NCBI GenBank assembly: GCA_959347315.1 | Contig: OY365806.1 | Coordinates: 27,022,811 to 27,086,810 of the forward strand | Source: Bimastos eiseni | Lineage: Eukaryota; Annelida; Clitellata; Crassiclitellata; Lumbricidae | Length of the DNA stretch: 64,000 nucleotides | Direction: 5' to 3' | Shown: one piece after another, positions 11,213 through 24,400 of the stretch | Position numbering within the stretch: position 1 is the first letter of the stretch | Layout of the letters: the number at the start of each line of letters is the position of its first letter | Program-made: the position numbers and the translations under genes | Notes under the pieces: generated by a model | The model's input: the letters and a program-made list of their open reading frames with translations, nothing else | Told to the model about the DNA's origin: nothing | Databases searched by the model: none

Positions 11213-14200
11213 CTATATGAAACCTTTGACTTTGAAGAAGGCAGTAGCGTCAAGATCTCGGCCAAGAAAAGCTCGAATCATTTCATCTGCGTCCTAAATC
11301 AAAGCAGCAGATACGACGTCACCATTACAAATGAGTGGCTGCATATACCGGGTAAAACGAGTCGTTAGTGTGGCTTACCATTGTCTCCGTCTAATTGTAA
11401 TGCAATGTTATCAATGACTCCAACTACAAAACGATCGCGGACACATTTGACACTTAACGTCTGAGTCGAAGTAGCTAATTTCTCTGACATGTGATTGAAA
11501 TGCAATGCCCAGCTACAATAAACCCGACGTTGAAGCTGTGTCGGGATTTAATAACTTTTTTTCCACATCACTGTGCTTTCATCAAGATCATTGAACCAAA
11601 TGAATAATGACAAAGGGCATTAATTTTAGCCAATTGATATAATTAAGTGTCACATGTCGACTGGCTGTGACAGACATTGAGGCGATGTAATGCTATTTAT
11701 AATGGGAAAAGTAGCGTCATAGTTTTGCAGCTATTGTAACTAGGTCTACTCTGTTTAGCAGATAGACGAACTCAAGCACTGCGGATACACTCCAGAAAAG
11801 CAAGCATGTTTTGATGCGGTGTTATTCAGATAAAAGTTTTGATTTTTCGCATGCTTACAACATTTTAATTTGCAAACACCATGATTGATTCTCCTTGCTA
11901 TTCGTTCTCGAGTTCTTCTAAATCCATTCATATTTGTCTATGGGCAGACACGGAACAAGCAAGCAGGATATTCCTTAAAAGAAATGTTTCTTAGAAGTAA
12001 CACAAGCCCAAACAAGCAATAATTGTGATCTTATTTTAAGCAGGGTTCAAACACAAGATTTAACGTGATTATTATAAGATGTCTTTTTATCTTAGGATTG
12101 TCATCCTAAGTCTTCAATCTACAAGGCGGAAACTGATAACAATCATATTCTATAAAGTTGTTGACCGTTTTCGTCGGAATAGTTAACCTGCTTGCTCAGC
12201 AACTTCAGATGATTCTATAAAATTGCACTTACCATGGTGCCACCAGGTTTCAAAATCATTGACCTGTAATCCATTCCCATTTTGGGATTTCGAAGACCAT
12301 CATTCTTGCAGCGGAAAAACATGTCGGCGCTGTACACCTCGCTCCACTATTAAAAGAGAATAAAAGTCTTGGTTGAATCAAATTTCATTATATAAATCTT
12401 GGTAATATCTTTAAAAGAATAATGCCAAAATTTAACATGGTCATGCCTGAAAAGAGACGGGCCCCTCTTTATACATAGATATCAGGATTCTAAATATTAC
12501 TTTGGCGCATGAAGGGAAATACTTGCAACAATTGTCATTGGTACCTTAATGAAACTTGGCTCAAATTTTAGATCTTTATTAGAAATCTTTATTGTGTAAA
12601 ATATCAATAATCAATTGGCTATAAATCACATATAAAACTCAACCAGTCTCCACAAATGCCTGCAGATCAGTCTCGGCCCTATCTATAATAATAGCGGCGA
12701 AAGTCGGTTTGTGGCCAATTAAGTCCGAGAGATGCTGATGCAGCAATCATAAATATATAGTACACGTCTTTACCCAAACAAGGAAAGCGGTAACCTTGTA
12801 CTTTTTTTTAGACATATAATGAGACAGCTGGAAATCAGAATTATTCTCATTACAAGCAGTCATCTCAGCTGGTATGTTGTGATTTTTATAGAAGTCTAAC
12901 GGCACAGGTCCGACTATCCAGCAAGAGGCAAGTGATCCTTTAAAGTATGTGTAATATACAACCGGAAGAAATAATTATATGAATGTTTTCAGATAGTGTT
13001 GGCATTTCTTTTTAATGAATATATTTATTCACATGAGTGCATAAATATTTTTGATTGACGATAGTATTTTATTTTTATAATAATTATGGAACGCATGTAT
13101 ATATTCAGCTTATAAATTAGATAGTACGTCAGTTGTGCAGTGGCTAAATAAATTTATTCTGAAATTCCGAAATTTGATATCGCCCCTCTTCCAACATTTT
13201 TTGTTCAGAAGTGCACACGCTTCGACGGCGCAGTTGCAGTTGTACTGCAGAGCAATTGTGCCCGAAGGACTTGCTCAAGGTCCTCACACATTGACTTCTC
13301 GGACGAGGGTCGAACCCGTTCACTCAGCGCACAGACGGACAGACATCCAAACAGATTGATAGATAAGTAGGACCTCGATCTAGTAGGACTAACTCACCAA
13401 ATATGAATAGTACTGTGCGTCGAATCCGCATGCCATGTGGGTGAAAGTTGCCGGTGTGTTTGTACCTTTGATCGGCGCAATACCGATTATTTTCTGTGAC
13501 ATCTCGGCAAACATTTCTTCCGTTTTTGACTAAGAAACAAATGGTCAACGGTAATGAACAATACTTAATTGAGATTGCCAGAAGGAACAAAATGCACTAA
13601 AGTGCAACAGTAATATCTATAACATATCACATGGAATTCTAACCTAAGTTAACAACTTGGTTTTACGTCTTTTGATCCCCGTCAGTCTATCCCCCGTCAA
13701 GTGAACCTCCGTCAATTGGTCCCCTAGTTAATTGATCCCTTCGTCAATTGATCCCCTGCCTATTAATCCCGACCCAATTGACACAGCTTTCATGTTCCAC
13801 TTGCGACCTTCTCCATTTATTAAAAGAACGATGTAAACGAACACGAAATGTTAAATGATAAAACATTTAAAGAACTTAATTGAGAGTCATTTTGTGATTA
13901 GTTTATCAGCATAAGGTACTAAGCATTAGCGTCTATGCATAGGATAAATGAGCCATTGCTCTGAGATATAAAAGAATCTCCGAACGGTCGTAAGCGGTTG
14001 CACCGCGGTTGATACGAGTCGCAGGCGGGCGATAGTGTACCGTATATTGAATGTACATTGTACTGTTTCTTTGCCGAATACTCCATGCCGACAATAAGTA
14101 GGCCTATATGGTTTCTGTCTCTGCATGTCGCGTTGAAGTCCTAAAAATTGCTCTGAGATATAAAAGAATATCCGAACGGCCGTAAACGGTTACAGCGCGG

Positions 14201-15397
14201 AGTGACACGAAGTCTGGACATCAATTTGTTATTTTGCAATGTTATTTTGCCAATCTGTAAAATCAATCTGTTGTTCACTAACAGTATCAGCTACAAGTCT
14301 GTGACGTGACGCATCCGATAGAGATTCGAGGGGATCAATTGACGAGGGGCTGAATTGACTAGCCATCAATTGACGTGGGATCAACTGACGAAGATCAACT
14401 GACGGGAATCAATTGACGCGATACCAAAAACTTCAAACTTGGAAGCACTAATGACAAAACATAATTTATTTATAAGGCCTGCACTCATACCATCCATATT
14501 TTTCATATTCGTCCATGGCTTTATCACCCGACGCTGTCAATCGCATTTATCACTATTCTTCCCATTCATCTCGGATGCAGATGTATAAATAAAATAAATA
14601 TATAAATCCTTAATTTGTTCAAATAAGCCCACGTAGCTATTACAATATAACAATTCTTCATGTTGACCTTGTTAATTATTCTATTGCTGAGAAGCCCTGT
14701 AGCATGACTTAGCAAGAATTACATCTATAAACAGACATCGTAATAATTATGATTGAATTAGATGACTTATATTTTCTACTTTATAGCTCTAATTATATTT
14801 TGATCATTAACGTAATAATTGAAAGCATAACCCAGCGAGTGAATTAAACTATTCGACTGAGAGGCGATTTCAGCGTTACCTCTGCCTTGGTATGAATTGC
14901 TTGATCGAATTTGGCGAGAAGGATCTGCCACATGATGAAGATGCCACCGTTGGCCCGGCGCGAATTGATGAGGGCGGTCAGCAGTTCGTTCGGAATGGCA
15001 CTTCCATCTTTGTAGTGTGCTGCCATGCGAGTGAGTGAATCTTGTTCCCAGCACCAGTTCTCCAGCATCTGCGACGGCGCCTCCACGAAATCCTTCTCAA
15101 CGTTTGCTCCGCTTAAGGAATACAGAACACCAGAATATTTCACAACAATTAAAGATACGGTTACAATTTACAATATATATATATGTGTGCGTGCGTGTGT
15201 GTGTGGGTGTAATAGTGTGGGTGTATAGGTTTGTATGTAGGTGTGTGTGTCTTGAATTGTCAGAATCAACAATTAAAGACACGAGTAGATCGATCTCCGG
15301 TTACAATTTACAATATAAAGTATATGTATAGATTATTTATATATATACCTTTTGGCTTGTAATCATTGTAGGGCTTACTACAACCGACCAAATTTGA

Positions 15398-15432
<35 letters not shown>

Positions 15433-18400
15433 CGTGTGCGTGCATTCAAACACGCTGATTAGTTTCTCCAGTTGAATCATTTAAGCAGCTATTGTTTAGT
15501 AGCGCCATCTCTTGTGTCGTCATGAGGAGAACTTTTCTTGCCTTTTGAGTATCTTCAGTAGGTTTCCAGAAAGGCTAAGAAAGGTACTTGTAATCCCCAA
15601 ATTGTTGAAACGTAATTCAGAAGTCAAGCGCAGGACACCATAGAGCTTATTCACGAGTATTAAGGTAAGTCAAACATATTATCGTAATCGGGCAGAGGTC
15701 TGTGGTCAGTGATCATCAAAACAATGACACAAAATTAATTATTTGCATTCAAAATACCTGAAAATAGCAAATTCCGTTTCTGCGCAGATCTGATGCATCA
15801 CGTGACCAAACTCGTGGAAGAATGTTTCCACCTGTCAACCAGAATTGAACAACCCGCGATTAAACTTAAATAGGTGCTTTTCATCTCTCCAAGTAGGCCT
15901 ATGCAAGTTAGTTTGGAGACAATTTTAGGCTAATGATCATTATAGGTAGGTGCCGTTATCTGAGAGGAAGAAACAATGTTGGTTTACATAAGCATATATA
16001 CAGTACACTATAATAAGTACGCATTATGTGTATCCATGTTTATTTTTTATATGCAAACAGCCACGCAGATGCACATGAAAATTAACAAAGCACCGTTTTG
16101 AAACCTCTAATTCTTAATGCAACACAATTATCTAACAGTTCTGCAACAGTAAGACCTACTAAAATAGGCTAAGCTCAAATTTAAAAAAATTCCAATCCTC
16201 GAATTTGAACAAATGCTTGAAATGGGTGACCAAACTTCAGACGACCTTTGTGGCAACCTTTATAAAAAGTTCAATCCGCTGTAAAGGATAGTTCTGGCAG
16301 TCACATCCCATCGCTTAAATTTTATCTATCTTCCCTATTTGACTATTCCAAATGCAGTGCCATTGGTCAACTTATGTATCGCTCAATTTTACGTGATTAG
16401 CTTAAATTACAGAAAAAAAAGAAAATTGCTCTTATTTTGCCTGATTTGCTGCTTTTGATGTCAAAGATGCTGATACACTAATTCACCGTCTTGAGCATTG
16501 GTCTGTCCTTCTACTCCTGTTCTCCGCCTTTTTGTATCTCCTCTTCATTCTCTTACTAATTCAATCAATTTACTTCCGTGCAAATTATCTCTATATGTGG
16601 AGTTCCATAATGTTTCGTGCTGGGCCCGCTCCTATCTGAATATGTAAAGACTACTCCAACCGGTTTTCGACCCACTAAGAACTCTCTTGACTGTCATTGG
16701 AATATCATTATACGATGTCGATGTCTAGCTATTCTCTATAATTCGATTGTTTTTGTCAAAATCAGTATCATCAATTATATGCTTCTGTTTTCGACAAGGC
16801 TCAGTCATGGATGACCAACCAGAAATCTGTCCTTTGAGTGTATCTTTTGTGCTTCTCCAACAATTATGAAACCTTAAGCAAATCAGCTTACTCTCACACT
16901 GGAGATGATTATTCTAAGTGGCTGCACCAAATATTCGCTTCGTATTGGCTTCGGAGCCTAATAGTGGGCCAAATAGGCATTCGGCCGAATAGTAGCGGTC
17001 GGACCGAATACGAATTGTGATCACGCGCCATCTGTTTCTGGGCAAGCGGCGGCTGCTATATCGAGTGGACTGAAGTAACTCTCTGACGCTTAGACCACGG
17101 CATCGCAGTGTCAGCAGTCTCATTTTTGAGCTTAGTTATATTACAAATGTATTTCCATTCCAAGTTTTCACAGACTGGTACAAAGATGCAAAAATTACAT
17201 TTAGTTAACGGTTTACTTTTAGTTTATGTATTAAATTTTTCAATTGAAACTATTCCTGTCATTTGAAAGTTTGAAATTTGTCGGTAGACCTATTTTGTGC
17301 ACTATTCGTATTCGCTTATGACGGGAGTACATTTAACGGACATTTTTATCCGGGCGGTTATGAAGGGGCGCTTTTGGCGGGGCGCATTGTGTTGGGCGCT
17401 AACGTCGGGGTGCCAGCTAGATATTAAAGTGTATTAGATAAAACAGAGACAGAGGCCAACAGATTGCCTAGGAAGAAGACGATGAAGTGTCATAATGTCA
17501 TGATGTCAGTAATTGGAAAATTGGAACCAGACATTGAAATTTTCCGACCGGAGTGGAAGCATGCGAGTACGTGAGTACAAAATTACTTCACTAACTTTTG
17601 GAATCGGTCTACTCTCGAGTACTCGGGTAACTGCGGCAGCCCTAGTCTTGTATAAGAAGTTTCGAGCGAAAGGCCTACCTCCTCATGTGTAAGAAGTGCC
17701 GGGCCTACCTCCTCATGTGTAAGAAGTGCCGGTTTGTCACTAACTGGAGCTGTGAAGTTGGCCACCAAGGCGGCGATTCCAATTTGACGACTCCCATTGG
17801 ATAGATAACAAGCAGGCTTAAGAACAAACAACACTCGAACATGTTACATGAAACCTCTTCACAGCACATACCAATAACAAACTTCGTGTAATATCACACT
17901 GACAATCACAGTATGCTTACAAGTACAGAATGAACAAATGCTGACAAGTTATTACGTTATTTGAATTTAACTATCGGCAGCCGTTCAAGGGGTCATGAAG
18001 TTATACATCTAATTTAACTAGCGCCGCCGCCTAGCGAAAGAAGGTCCAAACGACCATATTGGGTATGGGGGTATCGAACTCGGCTTTTGCGTGTGTTCTC
18101 CATTACTCAATGGCCCCCACATGTTAATATAGAATTGTTCTCGCTCTTTATTAAAGAAAATATATTATTTGTCAAATCGGGGTCAGGTGTCTGATCGCCG
18201 CATAAGGTCGTCCTTTCCGTATTGATTTCTTGCCATAATAAGCTATAGGCTTATACATAAGAGACCCCTCGCCAGCGGGATCGTTTCATTTCTTCAGGGA
18301 TATCATAAACCATCAATACATGATGTTTGATTGTTCCATTATATTTGTTGTATTTGTTGGCATAAGTAGATACCAATTATAAAGATGAGTGGGTTATAGT

Positions 18401-21400
18401 TCACATTTTCCTGGCTTAGATGCTTCGTTAAATATTATTTAAATCGTCTAATCACCCTTCTAATCAGCGACATGGACCCATGCGCTCTGGATACTCTGTC
18501 CAACGTTAAAACATAGCACAGCATACTCTTTTTATTGCATCCAACACAGAAAAGTATAAGTAGATATATAAGTAGATAATATTATAATGCAATGGGGACA
18601 CTTAAAGGGGCAAGAAGGCCACGCTACTAAGAGACACCCTAGCAAAGACATTGCCAAGAGCTTAACTCTCTGGTGTATCTTGCTGTCTGCAACGGATTAT
18701 AATGTGTTAACTTGCTACAACTTCACTTCAATTGAAACGTTTATTGATACCTCATACATCGAGCGCGCGGGTTCGAGCCTCGTCCGGGGCGTCACTGTGT
18801 AGGGACCTTGAGCAAGTCCTTCGCGCACCATTGTTGTGCAGTACAACTGCAAATGCGCCGTCGAGACGTGTGTATGCACTTCTAAGCAAAAGATGTTGGA
18901 AGAACGGCGGTATCAAATTTCGGTTATAAATAATAATGATAATATAAATTAGATTTCGTAGTAGGCTCACCTGCAGATCAAAGCAGGCAGCTTGCTCATA
19001 CTTTCCAGACCGAGGAGCCAGATCCAAATAGAAATAGCCGATAAGTGAGTCAGATGCCCGGTCTTTAATACTATACTAAAACACGTAATTCATTAAACGG
19101 CTAAACTGATCATGCAAGAATATAATAGTATATACGAAGTTCCAGTTTATTTACTTGCAGATCATTTCGCCACTTTCATTTCGTCGCAATTCATTTCGTC
19201 GCAGCTCCTTTCGTAGCATTAATAAAACAACACTAACCCGAGCCTTTATCCCAAACGACTCTCACGATGCATAACTTGGTCCTAACCGACCCTCACGATG
19301 CTTAACCTGACTAAATGAATGCAACGAAACGAATGCGACAAAATGAAATGCGGCGAGGAAATGAATTCGAGGAAATGAATATGATGAAAATGATCGGCGA
19401 CAAAATGAAATGCAACGAGATGATCTGCGTGTTTAGGTGAGCGGTCGCCGTTAGTTGATGCGTTAACTGTATATTTCATATATATATAAATATCATATAT
19501 ATATAGTTTTTGGGGTCATCTACAATTCAGCTGAGCAGGAGCTTGTCGACGTGCATAAATTATGCTCCATCCTTTCGTGATCCGTAACAACAGAGTTCAA
19601 ACGCAAGTTTAAATTTCCATGGATATATGGATTGATGGATGGATGAACAAATGGATGAATATATGGATTTATAAATGGATGAATGAATGGATGGCTGAAT
19701 AAATGGATGGAAAGAACAAATAGTTGAATGGATGCATTGATATATAGGTGGATGGATATATGACAAAATGGATGGATGAATAAATTAATGAATGGATGGA
19801 TAAATCAATATATGGATGGATGAACAAATGGATGAATGGATGGATGAATGAATAAATGATTGGATGAATAGTTTGACAAATGGGTGGAATGACAAATAGA
19901 TGAATGGATGGATGAATGAATAAATGATTGGATGAATAGTTTGACAAATGGGTGGAATGACAAATAGATGAATGGATGGATGAGTGGATGTAAGGATGGT
20001 TGAATAAATGGATGGATGAATAGATGGATGAATAAATGAGTGGTTGAATTAATGGATTGATGAATGGATGGATAGATTGATAGATGGATGGATGAATGGA
20101 CAAACTGATGGATGGTTAGCGAGACAGTGAGAGATAGGCAAAAGCGTGATTCCTCACAGTTCATTGTATTCTTAAGTGATTCTGATAAAGTATTTTACTT
20201 TGCACGATACTCTACTTACTACAGTCACACTTGGATGCCAAACCGCACCATTTTCCATCAACTCAAACTGTAAGTTTAGAAGCTCCTAAAACAGACAATT
20301 TTTTCAAAAATAATCAGAATAAACAGCAAGATATGGCATAAAATACACCTGAAAATACAACCAACTTTGAAAAAATTCTTTCGTTGATATATTTAATTCG
20401 GTATCGCATCGGAAAATACTTTCAACTATAAATGTTTTCTAATTGTCAAAATTACTCAATTTTATAAATCTTTAACGTGATTATTGCTTTGGGATTTCAT
20501 CAAGTTGAAACCCGACCAATCCGTTTTAAAAGTGCACATGTGAGAGATGTCAATGTTATTGACACACTACATGTAGGTAAAAATAAATTCATATTAGCCA
20601 ATCCCTTACCTGATAAATTTCAAGTAACCCATGGGTGACAACGTGCAATGGGAAATAGTTTCCCAAGGATTTTCCGTCAACAGCGTATTTTCTTTCTTCC
20701 ACGCGCGTCATGTAATATCGTGTGTCCCAGAGATAGATTTTATCGTCAAATGGAGTTTTGCTTGCTTCACACTGAAATGCAATAAACAATTCTACGTAGT
20801 AGTAGATTATATGATGGAATGGCTCACCAGCGGAGTCGAGAGAAATGAAGGCCAATTCAGTCAGCACTCGTAAATGTTTGGCTTCCATGACAGTAGTGTG
20901 CTTAGTGCTTTGTCAACAAACCCTGGTATGGAGAAGGGTCCTATGCACATGCCTGCATTTCTCCTCTCACCTAGGACACACCCGCCAATCATTAGGTATG
21001 CGTGGCTTAATTAGTTTTCCAGTACGGTATTGGTTGAGTCGATGAGGCTCATAGTATCAGCAAACTGGCATCGAACGAGCCTATCCCTAGCAGAGCGTGA
21101 CTGTCTGGGCCGTTGGTTCTTCTTACGATATTAATTACGCTCGCCCTAGAGCGGCTCCTGAGTTGCAGGACTTTTCGCACCAGGAACATAAGCACCGTCT
21201 CCAAAATGTTTGCATGTGCAGTTGTACACGTATGTGTATATCCCTGTACGTATAGACACACGTGTTTGTGCTTGACAGACTTGAATCAGCCATTCTTCCA
21301 TCCGTTCTTCCATCCGCTCATCATTGCAACCATCCCTCCGTTATTTTATCCAACTATCCTTTTATTCTTCCATTCACGATACTTCGCGTTGAAAATATTA

Positions 21401-24400
21401 TCATTTTATTACATCAAGCGTCCTTTCAGTTTCGGTATCAATCGTTAAAATATCTTTCGGAAATTGCGTTCCTTTCATCAGAAATCGGCTCTCAGCCATC
21501 CTTCCGTTCGTTCATTATTCCACCATTTCATCATTCCATGCGCGCTACTTCGTTTTAAAATAATTAGATAAATAATCTCACATAATCTTTCGAAATCAAA
21601 TCTTTAAAATATAGAACGGCAATTGTGTGCGTTTCATTCATCAATCCATCAGCGTTTCATTCGTTCATCCATCCTTCCATCCGCTCTTAGGTACTTCCAT
21701 TCTTCTATCATTACATTAGCTCATCATTGAAGTCATCTATCCATCTATTCAATCAACCATTCGTTCATTCTTTCATCCAAAAATTATATATCCAACTGTT
21801 ATCCCCGCAAGACTGTATAAATTTTGCAAACATCTGTTGGAACGTTATTAAAGGAATCAGATTTGATCTTAGTGAACAACATAGCTGCAATAACTGTCTG
21901 TGAACAGCCGCCCAGATCAGTAGTTTGCACAGCAGAATCACGACTTGGCGCAATTACAGCAATTATGGAAAGTGCAAAGCTAAACCGCCCAATAAATTTT
22001 CACCGGTTTCAGCTTTTATGCGCGATGTCCTTCACTGGCTACCGCTTCAACAGCGGATCACTTTCCGCATTGCGACACTAGTTTGGCGGTGACTCTCTGG
22101 TTGTGCGCCATCCTAGTTGACTGAACTGTGTCGTCCGGTGTCTGAACTCCTTTCTCGTAGAGCTCTGCGCTCTTCTGCTAAAGGCGAGCTTTTGGTGTAA
22201 AGGGCCGGCTCGTCGCTAATGATGCATCGAGCTTTCTAAGTGGTTGGTACGTCCACCCGGAATGGGCTCCCGGTTGCACTCCTTTTTCCCCACTACAATG
22301 ATCTACCTACCTTATGTAAGCTGCTAAAGTTATTTCTTTTCGGTCGAGTCTGGGCTGGGAGCACCTATGAGTAGTTTCCCTTGAAGAGGCACTATATAAA
22401 GTATCGAAATGAATGAATGAATGAATATATGTCGTAGATGAGGCCATGACTCAGGCCATGACTCAAACCCGACAAGAAAAATTAGCCAGATCTTTGCCGA
22501 CGATCCTCTCACGTAGGCCTATTGCGCTTAAATTGTTCGCCAGATGTCCCAAATCGCTATCCAATTTGTTTCATTACTTTGGCCTGTACAATCGATTTGT
22601 TCAAGTTTTTATGTCCTGGTCGCTTTTATTGTATCATTATACAATGTGAAGAATCGAAATATTTTTGCGAGATCCCTACGAATTTCGCAAATGACATATA
22701 ATTATAGCCATTATATTTATGGTTATCAAACTTACACATTGTCATGACGCTTAGGCCAAAATAAATTTTCTCTAGTAACAATGAATGAGTTTTTTCAATT
22801 TTGGCATGGGTGAAACAATCCGAACTCACATCTGCTTTTTTGTATTCAAGAAACAAACGCATGTCCTCTTCCATCATCGGTTGTATCTTCTTCTGCAACT
22901 CGTTCAGGAAGGCATCCACTCGCTCTGGGGTCTTAGCCATTCGCATATCAAGAATATAGGCGGCGTGATTTGGATATGACAAAAGCTTGGCTTTCTATAA
23001 AACAAGCAGAAATAACGTTTTTGCAGTGCCCTACCCAAAAATAATATTAGCTCATAAAAAATTCTCTGCTAAAATCATAAGTAAGCCTACGGGATAATGC
23101 CCGGAGATTGAATAACGCAACGTAACCGTTAAAAGATGTTACATAAGTGAAAAGCTCACAAGGTAGATGGTAGATGAAAATCAGCGATGGAATGAATGAT
23201 GAGCGAGGACAAATCGACCTAATCGATATATCGAATTGGAAAATAAGTCGTCCTCTCGCAGCGAAGGGACAACAACGTTACCTGGAACAGCTTTTAAAGC
23301 TGAAAACTCTACGGAATTAGAAGGTCTGTAATGTTATGTAATGGGATGCAATGTAATTTAATGTGAATCCTCGAAAATATCTCAGCGCCCACAAAGCCAA
23401 CCGTAATCACCGGCGCTATACCAAATCAAGTCCGCAATAGCCAATCTTTTCGTTTCTTTTCTGTTCAGGTCGAAATCCGGGGGTCAGAAAAATAACAGTA
23501 CTCTTTGACTGATAAACAGCTCTCGAATGAATCAGGCGTGTCTTTGGAACAATATTCCATTGCGGATTTAGAAGGTCTGTCGCAATGTAATGTAATGTAA
23601 TGCAATGTAATGTAAATCCTCGAAAGTATCTCAGCGCCCACAAAAGCCAAGTCAGGGAGACCAGCTTGTTCACCGGCGCTATACCAAATCAAGTCCGCAA
23701 TAGCCAATTCTCTCGTTTCTTTTTGGTCCAGGTCGAAATCCGGGGGTCAAGCCGAGGAGATAGCATGGTGCTAGCAGGAGTAGAAACGCGATATGATGGC
23801 TTGAAGGAATAAATTGTCAAATAAATAACTGATTGACTGATAAACAGCTCTCGAATGGATCAGGCATGTCTTTATATTCCATTGCATTCATTAATTAGAT
23901 CAGATTGAAGGACAACATTCAGACTGTGATTTATGGCAGAAAAATAGTAGACGTATACCTGATCACGCAAGCTGACCAGCTTCTCCAATATGATGGTGTT
24001 TTCCCTCATACACCTTTGAGCAGACAAAAACGATTTCTTAGCTGCTGATAATAAATCGTTTCCAAAGCCTTAGTTTTAAAATGTATGAGTCGTGTGTGTA
24101 TATATGGTGTACAGATAAAGCAAACAGTTTGGAGTATTATAGGCCTACCAGATGTACACCATTACTAACCAATGGCTCATCAAGGAGTAGCAATTAACGT
24201 CTGCATCCCGCAACTTGTAAGGGGCAAGAGAATAAATTCAAGAAAGACTTGCCTACAGCCTATCACGTTAGACTTGTGGTGAATATCTTGACTTGATATT
24301 GGAATAAGCATGCATTATCCTACACTTTAATATTACAACTCTCTCTTGATGTCTGAAAAACCTCCTTGCATAATTGGCCTTCTTATTACACAACAAATTT

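Noticed and set aside
18745..18955. Functional tRNA gene
   Set aside because: B-box present, but no cloverleaf could be drawn and the body repeats elsewhere; it is a SINE.
19560..20164. Minus-strand frames of 68-144 codons rich in Ser-Ile-His-Pro
   Set aside because: They are translations of the GGAT satellite and have repeat-driven composition.
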